The notes below the pieces were generated by a model, which was not told the origin of the DNA, did no database searches, and was given only the letters and a program-made list of their open reading frames with translations. From JAGNRR01 sp964409905 (GTDB lineage: Bacteria > Bacteroidota > Bacteroidia > Chitinophagales > Chitinophagaceae): 64,000 nt of DNA. Position 1 is the first letter of the stretch, and each line of letters opens with the position of its first letter. Made by a program: the position numbers and the translations under genes. Below, piece by piece: positions 34,553-42,652 of the stretch. The stretch is from NCBI GenBank assembly GCA_964409905.1, contig CAYPET010000002.1:184509-248508 (forward strand), given 5' to 3'.

Positions 34553-34912
34553 ATGAGCCAACCAAGTAAGCCAAGGGTAGTTAAGGATTATGAAAAACTG
34601 GATGTTGAAATCCAAGAGCAAATTAAGTTGTTTTATCCACTGGGTTTTGAGAGAAAACTAATAAAATTCACCAACGCAGAAGGTAAATTGGTGAGCGCAT
34701 TGCCCTTTGAAACTGAAGATAAATACTACCTTGTACGTATGACATTACAAGAAGCCAAGGATATTATTGAGGATGATGACGACTATGATGATGATGGTAC
34801 GCTTAAGGCTTCCGTGCGGGAAGAGTATGAAGAAAAGTATGATGATGAAGAAATTGAAATAGATGAAGATTTTGAAGTGGCCGAAGAAGAAGTTGTCGAC
34901 GACGATGAATAA
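34553..34912 (+). CDS. Conserved acidic protein of unknown function
   Basis: A 119-residue protein with no named domain. The first 75 residues form a compact region (MSQPSKPRVVKDYEKL, IKLFYPLGFERKLIKFTNAEGK, ALPFETEDKYYLVRMT). It is followed by a very acidic tail with runs of Asp and Glu (DDDDYDDDG, EEKYDDEEIEIDEDFE). The same pattern is familiar from Bacteroidota genomes as a conserved hypothetical. It is the first gene of a three-gene unit with an ECF-like sigma factor 9 bases downstream, in the same frame. A role tied to that sigma factor or to polymerase is possible, but unproven. Confidence 0.65.
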   Translation: MSQPSKPRVVKDYEKLDVEIQEQIKLFYPLGFERKLIKFTNAEGKLVSALPFETEDKYYLVRMTLQEAKDIIEDDDDYDDDGTLKASVREEYEEKYDDEEIEIDEDFEVAEEEVVDDDE

Positions 34913-34921
34913 AACATTAAT

Positions 34922-35545
34922 TTGAATTACAATCAATTCTCGGATTTAGAGTTAATCCATTATTTATCTACAGACAAAAAAGAAAAGGCCTTTCGGACTC
35001 TATACGACCGTTATTATGTGTTCGTGATCAATAAATGCAAGCGAGTGCTTAATAATCCCAATGAGGCCGAGGACGTAGCACAGGCTGTTTTTCTGAAGTT
35101 GCACAATCGTTATCAATCTTTTGAGGGAAAGGCTAGTTTTAGCACTTGGCTGTATGCCATTACCTACAGGTCCTGCATAGATTATATGCGGCAAACTAAA
35201 AAAATGACCATAACAAATATTGATTTTGATGAACGGTCAGAGCAATATGAGCATATCCAACTTGATGAAGACATGGATATAGAAACCGAGAGAAATATGA
35301 TGCTCCTTGATAAAATTAATCCTTTTGACAAAGCTTTATTACTCATGAAGTATAAAGATGGATTGAAGATGAGCACGATTGCTGAGGCACTGCAAATGGG
35401 TGAGAGCAACATCAAAATGCGATTAAAAAGAGCGAAGGCTAAGCTTTTGAAAATGAGAAACCTTGACGAAAAAAAAGTTAGTCTTTCTCCCTTAAAATGT
35501 GTGACTTTTTCAGAACAATCTCGTCTAACAGATACTTTTAAATGA
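34922..35545 (+). CDS. RNA polymerase sigma factor, ECF/sigma-70 family
   Basis: The 207-residue protein has sigma region 2 (AFRTLYDRYYVFVINKCKRVLNNPNEAEDVAQAVFLKLHNRY, then FSTWLYAITYRSCIDYMRQ). Region 4 has a helix-turn-helix (LLMKYKDGLKMSTIAEALQMGESNIKMRLKRAKAKL). It directs polymerase to alternative promoters. The only start consistent with the fold is TTG at 34922; the preceding in-frame stop is that of the upstream gene. A C-terminal extension of about 30 residues is present. The next gene overlaps by 4 bases (ATGA). No anti-sigma factor is recognisable, so control may be at transcription. Confidence 0.88.
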   Translation: MNYNQFSDLELIHYLSTDKKEKAFRTLYDRYYVFVINKCKRVLNNPNEAEDVAQAVFLKLHNRYQSFEGKASFSTWLYAITYRSCIDYMRQTKKMTITNIDFDERSEQYEHIQLDEDMDIETERNMMLLDKINPFDKALLLMKYKDGLKMSTIAEALQMGESNIKMRLKRAKAKLLKMRNLDEKKVSLSPLKCVTFSEQSRLTDTFK

Positions 35546-36033
35546 ATAATATAATGAGATTACTATTGATAATGAGCTTTATGCTTATCCAAATTGCGCT
35601 GTTTGCTGCCGATGTGCCCACAATAGTGCAGAAAAATTTTCAAGCAAAATATCCTACCGCTACAGATGTGGAGTGGTATGATGAGGACGACGGATCCTTT
35701 TCGGCCTATTTTTACGTTAATGATCATAGTAAAACAGCAAGATTTACAGCTGATGGCAAATGGACTGAAACCAAGACTTATATTGATGATACTGAAATGC
35801 CAGCTGCAGTGATGAATTCATTAAAATCAAAATTCAAGGGTGCTGAAATTAGCAGTGTAGCCATGATAGAAGCACCTGATGCCCCAACACAATATGAAGT
35901 GAGTGCTGAATTAAAGAATATGACCTATATATTAACATTTGACGAGAAAGGGACCTTAATGAAAAAATTGGAGGAAGCGAATGACAACGGTGCTGATGAA
36001 GCAGTGGATGAAGGTGCTTCCGAAGATGAGTAG
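35542..36033 (+). CDS. Exported PepSY-like (BLIP-type) protein
   Basis: A signal peptide (residues 1-22, ending LFAA) precedes a periplasmic domain of the PepSY-like type: VPTIVQKNFQAKYPTATDVEWYDEDDGSFSAYF, then TARFTADGKWTETKTYI, and a second copy-like segment (VMNSLKSKFKGAEISS). The acidic tail ends at 163 residues. Such proteins are small beta-alpha inhibitors or binding modules of unknown ligands in Bacteroidota. The start codon overlaps the sigma factor stop, so its synthesis is tied to it. It could be an effector of, or signal for, that sigma factor. Confidence 0.72.
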   Translation: MNNIMRLLLIMSFMLIQIALFAADVPTIVQKNFQAKYPTATDVEWYDEDDGSFSAYFYVNDHSKTARFTADGKWTETKTYIDDTEMPAAVMNSLKSKFKGAEISSVAMIEAPDAPTQYEVSAELKNMTYILTFDEKGTLMKKLEEANDNGADEAVDEGASEDE

Positions 36034-36064
36034 CCAGTTTTTTAGTTGATAATCAAGTGAAGAG

Positions 36065-36087
36065 GACCTGCTTTGGCAGGTCTTTTT
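36065..36087 (+). terminator. Rho-independent terminator of the sigma factor operon
   Basis: GACCTGC (36065-36071) and GCAGGTC (36076-36082) form a 7-bp stem followed by TTTTT. Confidence 0.8.
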
Positions 36088-36094
36088 CCTTTCA

Positions 36095-36787
36095 TCATTT
36101 ATCAGTAGATATATACTTATTCATATAGCCTAAAAAATCATATAGCTCATCAAAGTACACTTGCTCATTTTTTATGGAAAGTTCCACAATTTTTTTCCTT
36201 GATGACTGACCTGTGTAAAAAAAAGCACCAATAAACCGTTGAGCGATGCCATTTGCATAGACATTAAAATCAGTAGCCCCATCACCTATCATGATAATCT
36301 CATCACTGTTAATTAGTTCGTTTGATTTGAGTTGCCGTATGATATCCTCTTTATCGAGTCTGACAATGTTGTCAATCATCAATGGTTTAGAGCTGTCTAT
36401 CATACGGTTAGCGTGTATTGCAACTGTTGGGAGTATCTGATCCAACAGAGGTTTTATCCATTCTTCAAAACCTCCGGACACCACAAACACACAATTTGGC
36501 GATCTGTTCAGCGCTATTAATAATTGTTTTATTCTGCTGTCTATCCGGTCGGATTGTTGGATAACATATTGGTTAATTGTATGGACATCAGGCGCGGCAA
36601 TAGCTAATCGCTGCTCTAGCGATGCCGTCATCGTTATTTCGCCGGTCATGCCTTGCTGACAAGTGGCTTTTACCTTCTGAATAAGCTCATGCCTATCAGG
36701 TTTATTTTTTAGGGCCAGTTCAATAATCTCATCTAGACTTTCACCCGGGAAAATAGTGGAGTCAAAGTCAAAAATGAAATATTTCAT
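36095..36787 (-). CDS. HAD-superfamily phosphatase, phosphoserine phosphatase-like
   Basis: A HAD hydrolase that uses an aspartyl-phosphate intermediate. Motif I is FDFDSTIF with nucleophile Asp7 and acid/base Asp9. Motif II is VFVVSGGFEEWI, with the serine at the strand end, and motif III/IV is IMIGDGATDFNVY. The helical cap lies between motifs I and II. This subclass IB layout and the SGG and GDGATD forms match phosphoserine phosphatase (SerB), last step of serine synthesis. Other small-molecule phosphatases share the fold, so SerB is likely but not certain. Confidence 0.78.
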   Translation of the reverse strand: MKYFIFDFDSTIFPGESLDEIIELALKNKPDRHELIQKVKATCQQGMTGEITMTASLEQRLAIAAPDVHTINQYVIQQSDRIDSRIKQLLIALNRSPNCVFVVSGGFEEWIKPLLDQILPTVAIHANRMIDSSKPLMIDNIVRLDKEDIIRQLKSNELINSDEIIMIGDGATDFNVYANGIAQRFIGAFFYTGQSSRKKIVELSIKNEQVYFDELYDFLGYMNKYISTDK

Positions 36788-36862
36788 CTGGTCAAAAAAT
36801 ACGTTTGCAGTTATATATTAATGTTCAATTTGATGGCCGAATATAGGTTTAGACACATTAAC

Positions 36863-38608
36863 TTATTTCAAACCCAATTCGCTCTTCTGTTTATCATCTA
36901 TAGATGCAGGAGCATCTAGCATAACATCGCGGCCTGCGTTATTTTTTGGAAATGCTATATAATCTCGAATGCTTTCGCTACCTCCTAAAATCGCACACAG
37001 TCGATCAAAACCCCAAGCCATACCACCATGTGGCGGAGTGCCATATTCAAATGCAGACAACAAAAATCCAAATTTCTCATTGGCTTCCTGCTCATCCATA
37101 CCCAATGCCTGAAACATTTGTTGTTGCAAACTTTTTTTGTGTATCCTGATGGAACCACCTCCAATTTCATTTCCGTTCAGCACCAAATCGTAGGCGTTTG
37201 CCAATATATGTGCATATTTGCTCTTATCAGCAAGCCAATCTTGATGAGCAGGTTTTGGAGATGTAAAAGGATGATGTCGGGCTACCCAATGGTCATTCTC
37301 TGCATCATATTCGAACAGAGGGAATTCGGTTATCCATATTGCGCTAAACTCATCGGCCTTGCGGAGCCCTAAGGTCTCACCCATATATAGGCGAAGTTCA
37401 CTCATGGCTTTTCTGGTAAGAGTATCATCACCACAAAGGATAAGTATTAAATCGCCTTGTTTTGCTTGGCATTGCTCAGCGATATTGGCTAAGGTCTCTG
37501 CATCAAAGAATTTATCTACACTGCTTTTAAATGTACCATCAGCATTGCACTTAATATAAATCAGTCCATTCATGCCTATTTGTGGCCGCCGAACCCAATC
37601 AGTCAGGGCATCTAGTTGTTTACGAGTGTAATCAGCACAAGCTGGGGCTGATATAGCCACAACTAATTCTGACTGATCAAATACTAGAAAACCACATGCC
37701 TTTTGGCTATTACCATATGATAAGGTTTTCAGTTCCATCCCAAAACGTATGTCGGGTTTGTCGTTACCAAAACGATTCATGGCCTCATTGTATGTCATTC
37801 TGGGTAACGGATTTGTTTCTTCAATTCCTTTGGTTTCTTTTAAAATGTATTTATACAGTTTTTCAAAAAGAGTAAGAACATCCTCTTGATCTACAAAACT
37901 CATTTCGCAATCTAATTGTGTAAACTCCGGCTGTCGGTCAGCACGCAAGTCTTCATCACGAAAACATTTCACCATTTGAAAGTACTTATCATAGCCTGCC
38001 ACCATTAATAATTGTTTAAAAAGCTGTGGTGACTGTGGCAGAGCATAAAACTGATTTTCGTGCATACGACTTGGTACAACAAAATCTCTGGCTCCTTCGG
38101 GTGTACTTTTTATCAAGAAAGGCGTTTCTATTTCTACAAAACCATTTTCCTGCATAAAATTGCGCATGGCACGGCTTATTTCATATCGAAGTAATAATTT
38201 TTTCTTGTTGGTATCTCTGCGCAAATCTAAATAACGATATTTCATGCGCAGTTCGTCACCGCCATCTGTTTCATCTTCAATAGTAAAAGGAGGCACGGCC
38301 GATGCATTCAGCAGGGTGATTTTTTGGATATCAATTTCGATGTCCCCCGTAGGAATGTTGGGGTTTTTGTTTTCACGCTCAATGACCTTACCCTCAACTT
38401 GTATGACATATTCGCGCCCCAGCGGGTTCTCATCTAATTGTTGCGTAAGCAGTTCATTAAAAAAAAGTTGTGTGATACCATATCGATCGCGTAAGTCAAT
38501 GAAGGTAATACTCCCAAACTTCCGCACTGTCTTTACCCAACCAGCCAGTGTCACTGACTCTCCGATATGAGATGTTCTTAATTCACCACAAGTGTGTGTT
38601 CGATACAT
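36863..38608 (-). CDS. aspS: Aspartate-tRNA ligase
   Basis: Charges tRNA-Asp with aspartate, in the cytoplasm. The 581-residue protein has the anticodon-binding OB domain at the N-terminus (GWVKTVRKFGSITFIDLRDRYG). The class II core follows, with FVEIETPFLIKSTPEGARDF, PQSPQLFKQLLMVAG, FRDEDLRADRQPEFTQLD (motif 2), the bacterial GAD insert, and GMAWGFDRLCAILGG (motif 3). It is close to E. coli AspRS (590). Monocistronic, with a TATCTTTG box upstream. Confidence 0.97.
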   Translation of the reverse strand: MYRTHTCGELRTSHIGESVTLAGWVKTVRKFGSITFIDLRDRYGITQLFFNELLTQQLDENPLGREYVIQVEGKVIERENKNPNIPTGDIEIDIQKITLLNASAVPPFTIEDETDGGDELRMKYRYLDLRRDTNKKKLLLRYEISRAMRNFMQENGFVEIETPFLIKSTPEGARDFVVPSRMHENQFYALPQSPQLFKQLLMVAGYDKYFQMVKCFRDEDLRADRQPEFTQLDCEMSFVDQEDVLTLFEKLYKYILKETKGIEETNPLPRMTYNEAMNRFGNDKPDIRFGMELKTLSYGNSQKACGFLVFDQSELVVAISAPACADYTRKQLDALTDWVRRPQIGMNGLIYIKCNADGTFKSSVDKFFDAETLANIAEQCQAKQGDLILILCGDDTLTRKAMSELRLYMGETLGLRKADEFSAIWITEFPLFEYDAENDHWVARHHPFTSPKPAHQDWLADKSKYAHILANAYDLVLNGNEIGGGSIRIHKKSLQQQMFQALGMDEQEANEKFGFLLSAFEYGTPPHGGMAWGFDRLCAILGGSESIRDYIAFPKNNAGRDVMLDAPASIDDKQKSELGLK

Positions 38609-38627
38609 GAAAAAATTATTTAGCTCG

Positions 38628-38635
38628 CAAAGATA
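38628..38635 (-). promoter_or_regulatory. Putative -7 box of aspS
   Basis: TATCTTTG on the minus strand is an exact TAnnTTTG match, 19 bases from ATG 38608. No -33 TTG is seen at standard spacing. Confidence 0.5.
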
Positions 38636-38700
38636 GCCTAATATACCACCCTATAAAAAAAGTACTAAGGAAAGCTCAAAAGCTGAATGATAATAGCACA

Positions 38701-39462
38701 CTAGCGCATATCATCATAAATAGTGCGGTGCTGACGCAAATTAAACGTAACCCCTAATGTGCCCATCCAGTTCGATTGCGAAAAGCGCTTTCCGTTCATG
38801 GGAACATCTCGAATCGTTACATACTCGTTGCGATAATACATCAAGCCCAAACGCCAACCCATTAATTCGTTTATCCTAAAGGAACCATATAATTCACTCA
38901 TTATGGTGCCATAGCTTTGGTTATACATGTTCAAATTAAAAGCATATGGCTCGGTATAATAATCTACCGGAAAACGATCGATGGAAGTATTGAAATCAGG
39001 ATTATTTTCATAAGACAGGTATGCAGCTTCGCGGCCATCGCCGAAGTTGATGCCACCAATGTCAGTATTAAAGTAAATATCAACACCTTGCTTTATATGA
39101 AATTGAAACGTCACAAAAATGTTCAACGTATTGGTTTGTATCGTTTTGAAAAAAAGACTGTCAGCACCACCACGATTTAGAGCTGCCAGTTCCAAACTGG
39201 ATGTTTTATAATAACGATCTTGTGTGAAAAAGGAATTCATTCTTAAACCAGCGCCCAGGTTTGACCGTTGTTTTTTGGAGCCCAGACCCCAAGTGTAACT
39301 GATGTCCACCCCACCGGCATAATGGGCATTGCCGTAGTAGCCAAAACCACCATATGCGCCCAACTCAGCATATTTACGTTTTACATATCCGCGCTTAATT
39401 TGAGCATCAAGTTGCGAAAACATAAATACGGCCACGAAAACCAATGCAAGTTTCTTCCACAT
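38701..39462 (-). CDS. Probable outer membrane beta-barrel protein
   Basis: I do not recognise a named family. A signal peptide covers residues 1-20 (ending QLDAQ). The rest is rich in alternating polar/aromatic strands such as YAELGAYGGFGYYGNAHYAGGVDISYTWGLG, TLNIFVTFQFHIKQGVDIYFNTDIGG and WRLGLMYYRNEYVTIRD. It ends near the last strand, MGTLGVTFNLRQ, plus a short tail. The pattern suits an 8-10-stranded OmpA/PorT-like barrel of 253 residues. Function is unknown. It follows aspS in the same direction after 92 bases. Confidence 0.7.
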   Translation of the reverse strand: MWKKLALVFVAVFMFSQLDAQIKRGYVKRKYAELGAYGGFGYYGNAHYAGGVDISYTWGLGSKKQRSNLGAGLRMNSFFTQDRYYKTSSLELAALNRGGADSLFFKTIQTNTLNIFVTFQFHIKQGVDIYFNTDIGGINFGDGREAAYLSYENNPDFNTSIDRFPVDYYTEPYAFNLNMYNQSYGTIMSELYGSFRINELMGWRLGLMYYRNEYVTIRDVPMNGKRFSQSNWMGTLGVTFNLRQHRTIYDDMR

Positions 39463-39524
39463 AATTCTTACTGTTATCTAAATGAAGTCATAAAAATAGC
39501 GTTTGGTATGCTGACTAGCAAATT

Positions 39525-40775
39525 TTAAGGCAATTCTTGTTGACTAATTAAACTTGTCCAAACGCTAAACTCACCATTTTCGTATCGGGTCCAAATAGGG
39601 CGGATAATACCATTGTGTGCAGAAAGCCCATTGTAATCACCAAAGAATTTTTTTGCATCAGGCGTAAATGCCGATTCGCTAATTTTTTTTTCTTTAAATG
39701 TTTGCCCACCATCTTTCGAATAAGATAGAAAAACATCTGTTTCGTTACCTTCAGTATACCTTCTGTCATAGTACACGAAGTAGAGTATTCCACTACTTTG
39801 GTCAACATCAAACCACATACCATACTGATGCCGCTTGCTATCATCCTGATTCACCTTTATGGCCTCAGACCATGTTTGGCCTTTGTCTGTAGATTTGATT
39901 AAAAAAATGTCCGTATTATCTTTTCCGTTGCGCTGGTCAGCAAAGGCTACATATATTGTATTATAAAATATTGATTTGCTACGATCGACTTTGAGTATAG
40001 GAAAACCATTTGCCCGGTCCAGGCCCGGTATCTGTAGGTTCCAGCCTCCTTTTTGTTTTTCTATCACGTTTTCTTTTCGCGACCAACTTTCGCCTTTATT
40101 TGATGAACTGTTAAAATAGAAACCTTTTTTTCCTGCCCATGAACAGTAAATGGTGCCATCATCACCAACCTCAGTCATAGCTCCTTCTACTGTATTGTCA
40201 TCGTCGCTGCAATCGCCGGGAGTATTGTTCACTTTTACCGGAAAAGACCAATCTTCACCAGCATTGTTACTTTTTGAAAAATAGATATGCGATTCGTGCT
40301 TGCTTTTTTTACTACCGTACTTGTCAAATTGTGTCCAGGTAAGGTAGATTTCATTGGTTATCGGGTTAATAAAGTTCCAGTGTTTGTCTTGCTGCTTGGG
40401 CGGGTAATACCCTATGCCCTTTCCATCGCTCCAGGTTTTACCCTGGTCATCTGATGTTTGGAGTACAATGCGATCTATGTAGTACCCCTTGTCAGGGTTG
40501 CTGAGATGCCAATAGTATATCTTGCCATTTTTATCAATATCGACAACAGGGTCGCCCCAAACGTTGTACTTGCTTTCCAATTTGAAACTGCTCCAAGTGC
40601 GACCAGTATCATTACTGATATGAAAGCCGTCCATCACCGTGCCGGCTATCACTTGGGCGTTGTTGTAAGGGTTAATTTTTATGCAACCCTCCTTCGGATT
40701 CTCGGTTTTTGAAATGAGGACGTTCTGTCCAAATACCTGTCCACAAAGCAATACAAGAAAAAGTATTTTCTTCAT
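39525..40775 (-). CDS. Exported sialidase/BNR-repeat beta-propeller protein
   Basis: The start is ATG 40775 (MKKILFLVLLCGQVFGQ), which gives a clean signal peptide; an ATG 15 bases further up is less fitting. The mature protein is a beta-propeller with at least six Asp-box (BNR) motifs: SNDTGRTWSS, SDDQGKTWSDG, NNAGEDWSFP, SNKGESWSRK, STDKGQTWSEA and SKDGGQTFKE. The sialidase fold is clear, but I do not see the arginine triad of active neuraminidases with certainty, so it may be a binding or photosystem-II-assembly-like propeller. No T9SS tag is obvious at the C-terminus. Ligand unknown. Confidence 0.78.
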   Translation of the reverse strand: MKKILFLVLLCGQVFGQNVLISKTENPKEGCIKINPYNNAQVIAGTVMDGFHISNDTGRTWSSFKLESKYNVWGDPVVDIDKNGKIYYWHLSNPDKGYYIDRIVLQTSDDQGKTWSDGKGIGYYPPKQQDKHWNFINPITNEIYLTWTQFDKYGSKKSKHESHIYFSKSNNAGEDWSFPVKVNNTPGDCSDDDNTVEGAMTEVGDDGTIYCSWAGKKGFYFNSSSNKGESWSRKENVIEKQKGGWNLQIPGLDRANGFPILKVDRSKSIFYNTIYVAFADQRNGKDNTDIFLIKSTDKGQTWSEAIKVNQDDSKRHQYGMWFDVDQSSGILYFVYYDRRYTEGNETDVFLSYSKDGGQTFKEKKISESAFTPDAKKFFGDYNGLSAHNGIIRPIWTRYENGEFSVWTSLISQQELP

Positions 40776-40858
40776 TGCATAAAAGTACAACAGGATTCTA
40801 GGAGTGCGAATTATTCAGTTAATATTAGCACCAATTGCCTAGCTGATTTTAGGTTGAG

Positions 40859-41059
40859 CTAAGAATTCTTTTTTTCTTTTTTGAACATATTAAAAAATAA
40901 ACTACCCATTATTGAACCATACACTGTACTAATAATCGGATCTGATGTGATAGCACAACTTCCACTCGAACAACCCACAAAATGATAGTAGAGGTACCCC
41001 CCAAGCGCCCCAACTAGCAAGCCAATAATAAGAAGTTTATTTTTTTTGAAGTAATCCAT
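40859..41059 (-). CDS. Small membrane protein, DUF6132 type
   Basis: From ATG 41059 the 66-residue product has two hydrophobic segments (about 9-26 and 46-60) separated by a loop with GCSSGSCAITSDP. Two or three small Cys-containing membrane proteins of this form (DUF6132) occur beside rhodanese-type genes in Bacteroidota. The start codon overlaps the stop of the upstream dioxygenase-rhodanese gene by one base (TAATG), so translation is coupled. The loop cysteines could carry or pass sulfur, or the protein could export a sulfur species; both are inferences. An ATG at 41080 inside the upstream gene is an alternative start. Confidence 0.7.
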   Translation of the reverse strand: MDYFKKNKLLIIGLLVGALGGYLYYHFVGCSSGSCAITSDPIISTVYGSIMGSLFFNMFKKEKKNS

Positions 41060-42483
41060 TATAACAAAGTCGTTGGACACACATATTCAGTTTTAGGCAA
41101 ATTGGTTTCTTTCAAACCTTTGAAACCCTCAATTACATCCACAAAATTATCCCAACCGCGTTGTTTCAACATTGAAGCGGCAATCATACTGCGATAACCA
41201 CCAGCGCAATGAATTACGAATTTCTTATCCTTAGGGAAACTGGCTAGATAATCATTCATTTGGTTTAACGGTACATTGATGGCCCCTACCAGATGCTCTG
41301 CGTCGAATTCGCTTTTTTTACGCACGTCGATAATTGGATAATTTTTCGCAGCTTCGCTGGCTAATTCTTTGGCCGTTATTCGATCTACTTTATCCAACTC
41401 AAACCCTGCGGCTTTCCATGCTTGTATGCCTCCTGCTAAATATCCGATTGTATTATCATAACCTATGCGTGATAAACGCACCATACTTTCCTCTTCTTTT
41501 CCTTCTTCGGTTACTAAAAGAATTTCTTGACGTATATCTTTTACCATTTCTCCTACCCACATAGCGAAATTACCGTCTAGCCCAATATTAATGCTATTAG
41601 GAATAAAGCCGGATGCAAAATCTGCAGCGCTTTTGGTATCCAATACTAATGCTCTGGTCTCAGTAGCAATGGCCTCAAATTCTTTGGGCTGAAGAGGTTG
41701 TTTGGCCTTTGCCAGCACGTGATCTAAACTTTCGTAGCCATTAATATTCATAAGCACATACGCTGGAAAATAACCCGGAGGTGTTGTAAGACCTGTCAGT
41801 ACAGATTTCACAAATTCATCTTCTGTCATTTCTTGTAAGGCGTAGTTGGTTTTCTTCTGATTACCCAAGGTGTCAGTCGTTTCTTTGCTCATCATTTTAC
41901 CGCAAGCCGACCCCGCGCCATGGTTAGGATAAACGATTAAATCATCAGATAGCGGCATGATTTTTTCGCGCAAAGAATTGTACAAATGTCTGGCTAATTT
42001 ATCCTGTGTTAAATCTTCTATGACATGTTGGGCTAAATCTGGCCGGCCTACATCGCCAATAAATAGTGTATCTCCGGTGATGATGCCATGTTCCTTATTA
42101 TTTTGATCTATGAGTAAGTAGGTTGTACTTTCCATGGTATGACCAGGAGTATGAATAACTTTCACTTTATATTGACCCACCTCAAAGACCTGACCATTTT
42201 CTGCAATAATGGCATCGTAGGCCGGTTTGGCCGTTGGGCCATAAACAATCTTGGCACCTGTTTTTCGGGCAAGGTCCAAATGACCTGAGACAAAATCCGC
42301 ATGAAAGTGTGTTAGAAAAACGTATTTGATGTAGGCGTTGTCTTTTTCCGCTCGTTGAATGTAAGGGTCTACTTCACGCAAGGGGTCAAAAATGGCCGCT
42401 TCGCCGTTATTTTCTATATAATACGCTGCATGAGCGATACAGCCAGTATAGATTTGCTCAAGGTTTATTTTATTAGTACTCAT
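41059..42483 (-). CDS. MBL-fold persulfide dioxygenase fused to two rhodanese domains (CstB-like)
   Basis: The N-terminal metallo-beta-lactamase domain has the ETHE1-type iron-binding motif THFHADFVSGH (His59, His61, Asp63, His68). HTPGHT and YPNHGAGSACG supply the other ligands. Two rhodanese domains follow. The first (about residues 250-350) lacks a catalytic cysteine. The second has Cys426 in VIHCAGGYRSM. Enzymes of this layout oxidise glutathione or CoA persulfide to sulfite and transfer sulfane sulfur, giving sulfide detoxification. At 474 residues it is close to S. aureus CstB (about 444). It is followed by the DUF6132 gene with one base of overlap. Confidence 0.9.
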   Translation of the reverse strand: MSTNKINLEQIYTGCIAHAAYYIENNGEAAIFDPLREVDPYIQRAEKDNAYIKYVFLTHFHADFVSGHLDLARKTGAKIVYGPTAKPAYDAIIAENGQVFEVGQYKVKVIHTPGHTMESTTYLLIDQNNKEHGIITGDTLFIGDVGRPDLAQHVIEDLTQDKLARHLYNSLREKIMPLSDDLIVYPNHGAGSACGKMMSKETTDTLGNQKKTNYALQEMTEDEFVKSVLTGLTTPPGYFPAYVLMNINGYESLDHVLAKAKQPLQPKEFEAIATETRALVLDTKSAADFASGFIPNSINIGLDGNFAMWVGEMVKDIRQEILLVTEEGKEEESMVRLSRIGYDNTIGYLAGGIQAWKAAGFELDKVDRITAKELASEAAKNYPIIDVRKKSEFDAEHLVGAINVPLNQMNDYLASFPKDKKFVIHCAGGYRSMIAASMLKQRGWDNFVDVIEGFKGLKETNLPKTEYVCPTTLL

Positions 42484-42551
42484 TTCAAAAAGGTTTTAAA
42501 GTTTTAGAATAATTACAAAAACAAAGGTGCTTCTGTAAAACAATCTTTTTT

Positions 42552-42565
42552 GGAACATTTGTTAC
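42552..42565. promoter_or_regulatory. Possible operator upstream of the persulfide dioxygenase gene
   Basis: GGAACATTTGTTAC is an imperfect dyad (AACA-TT-TGTT core with flanking G and C) about 70 bases upstream of the start at 42483. A binding role for a sulfur- or redox-responsive repressor is a guess. Confidence 0.2.
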
Positions 42566-42652
42566 ATAAGCCTTTTGCAACCAAAATTTTATCCGTTTGG
42601 CAATGGCTAACGTTATAAACGAAACCTTTATTAGGGAGTTAATTTGTGAAAC

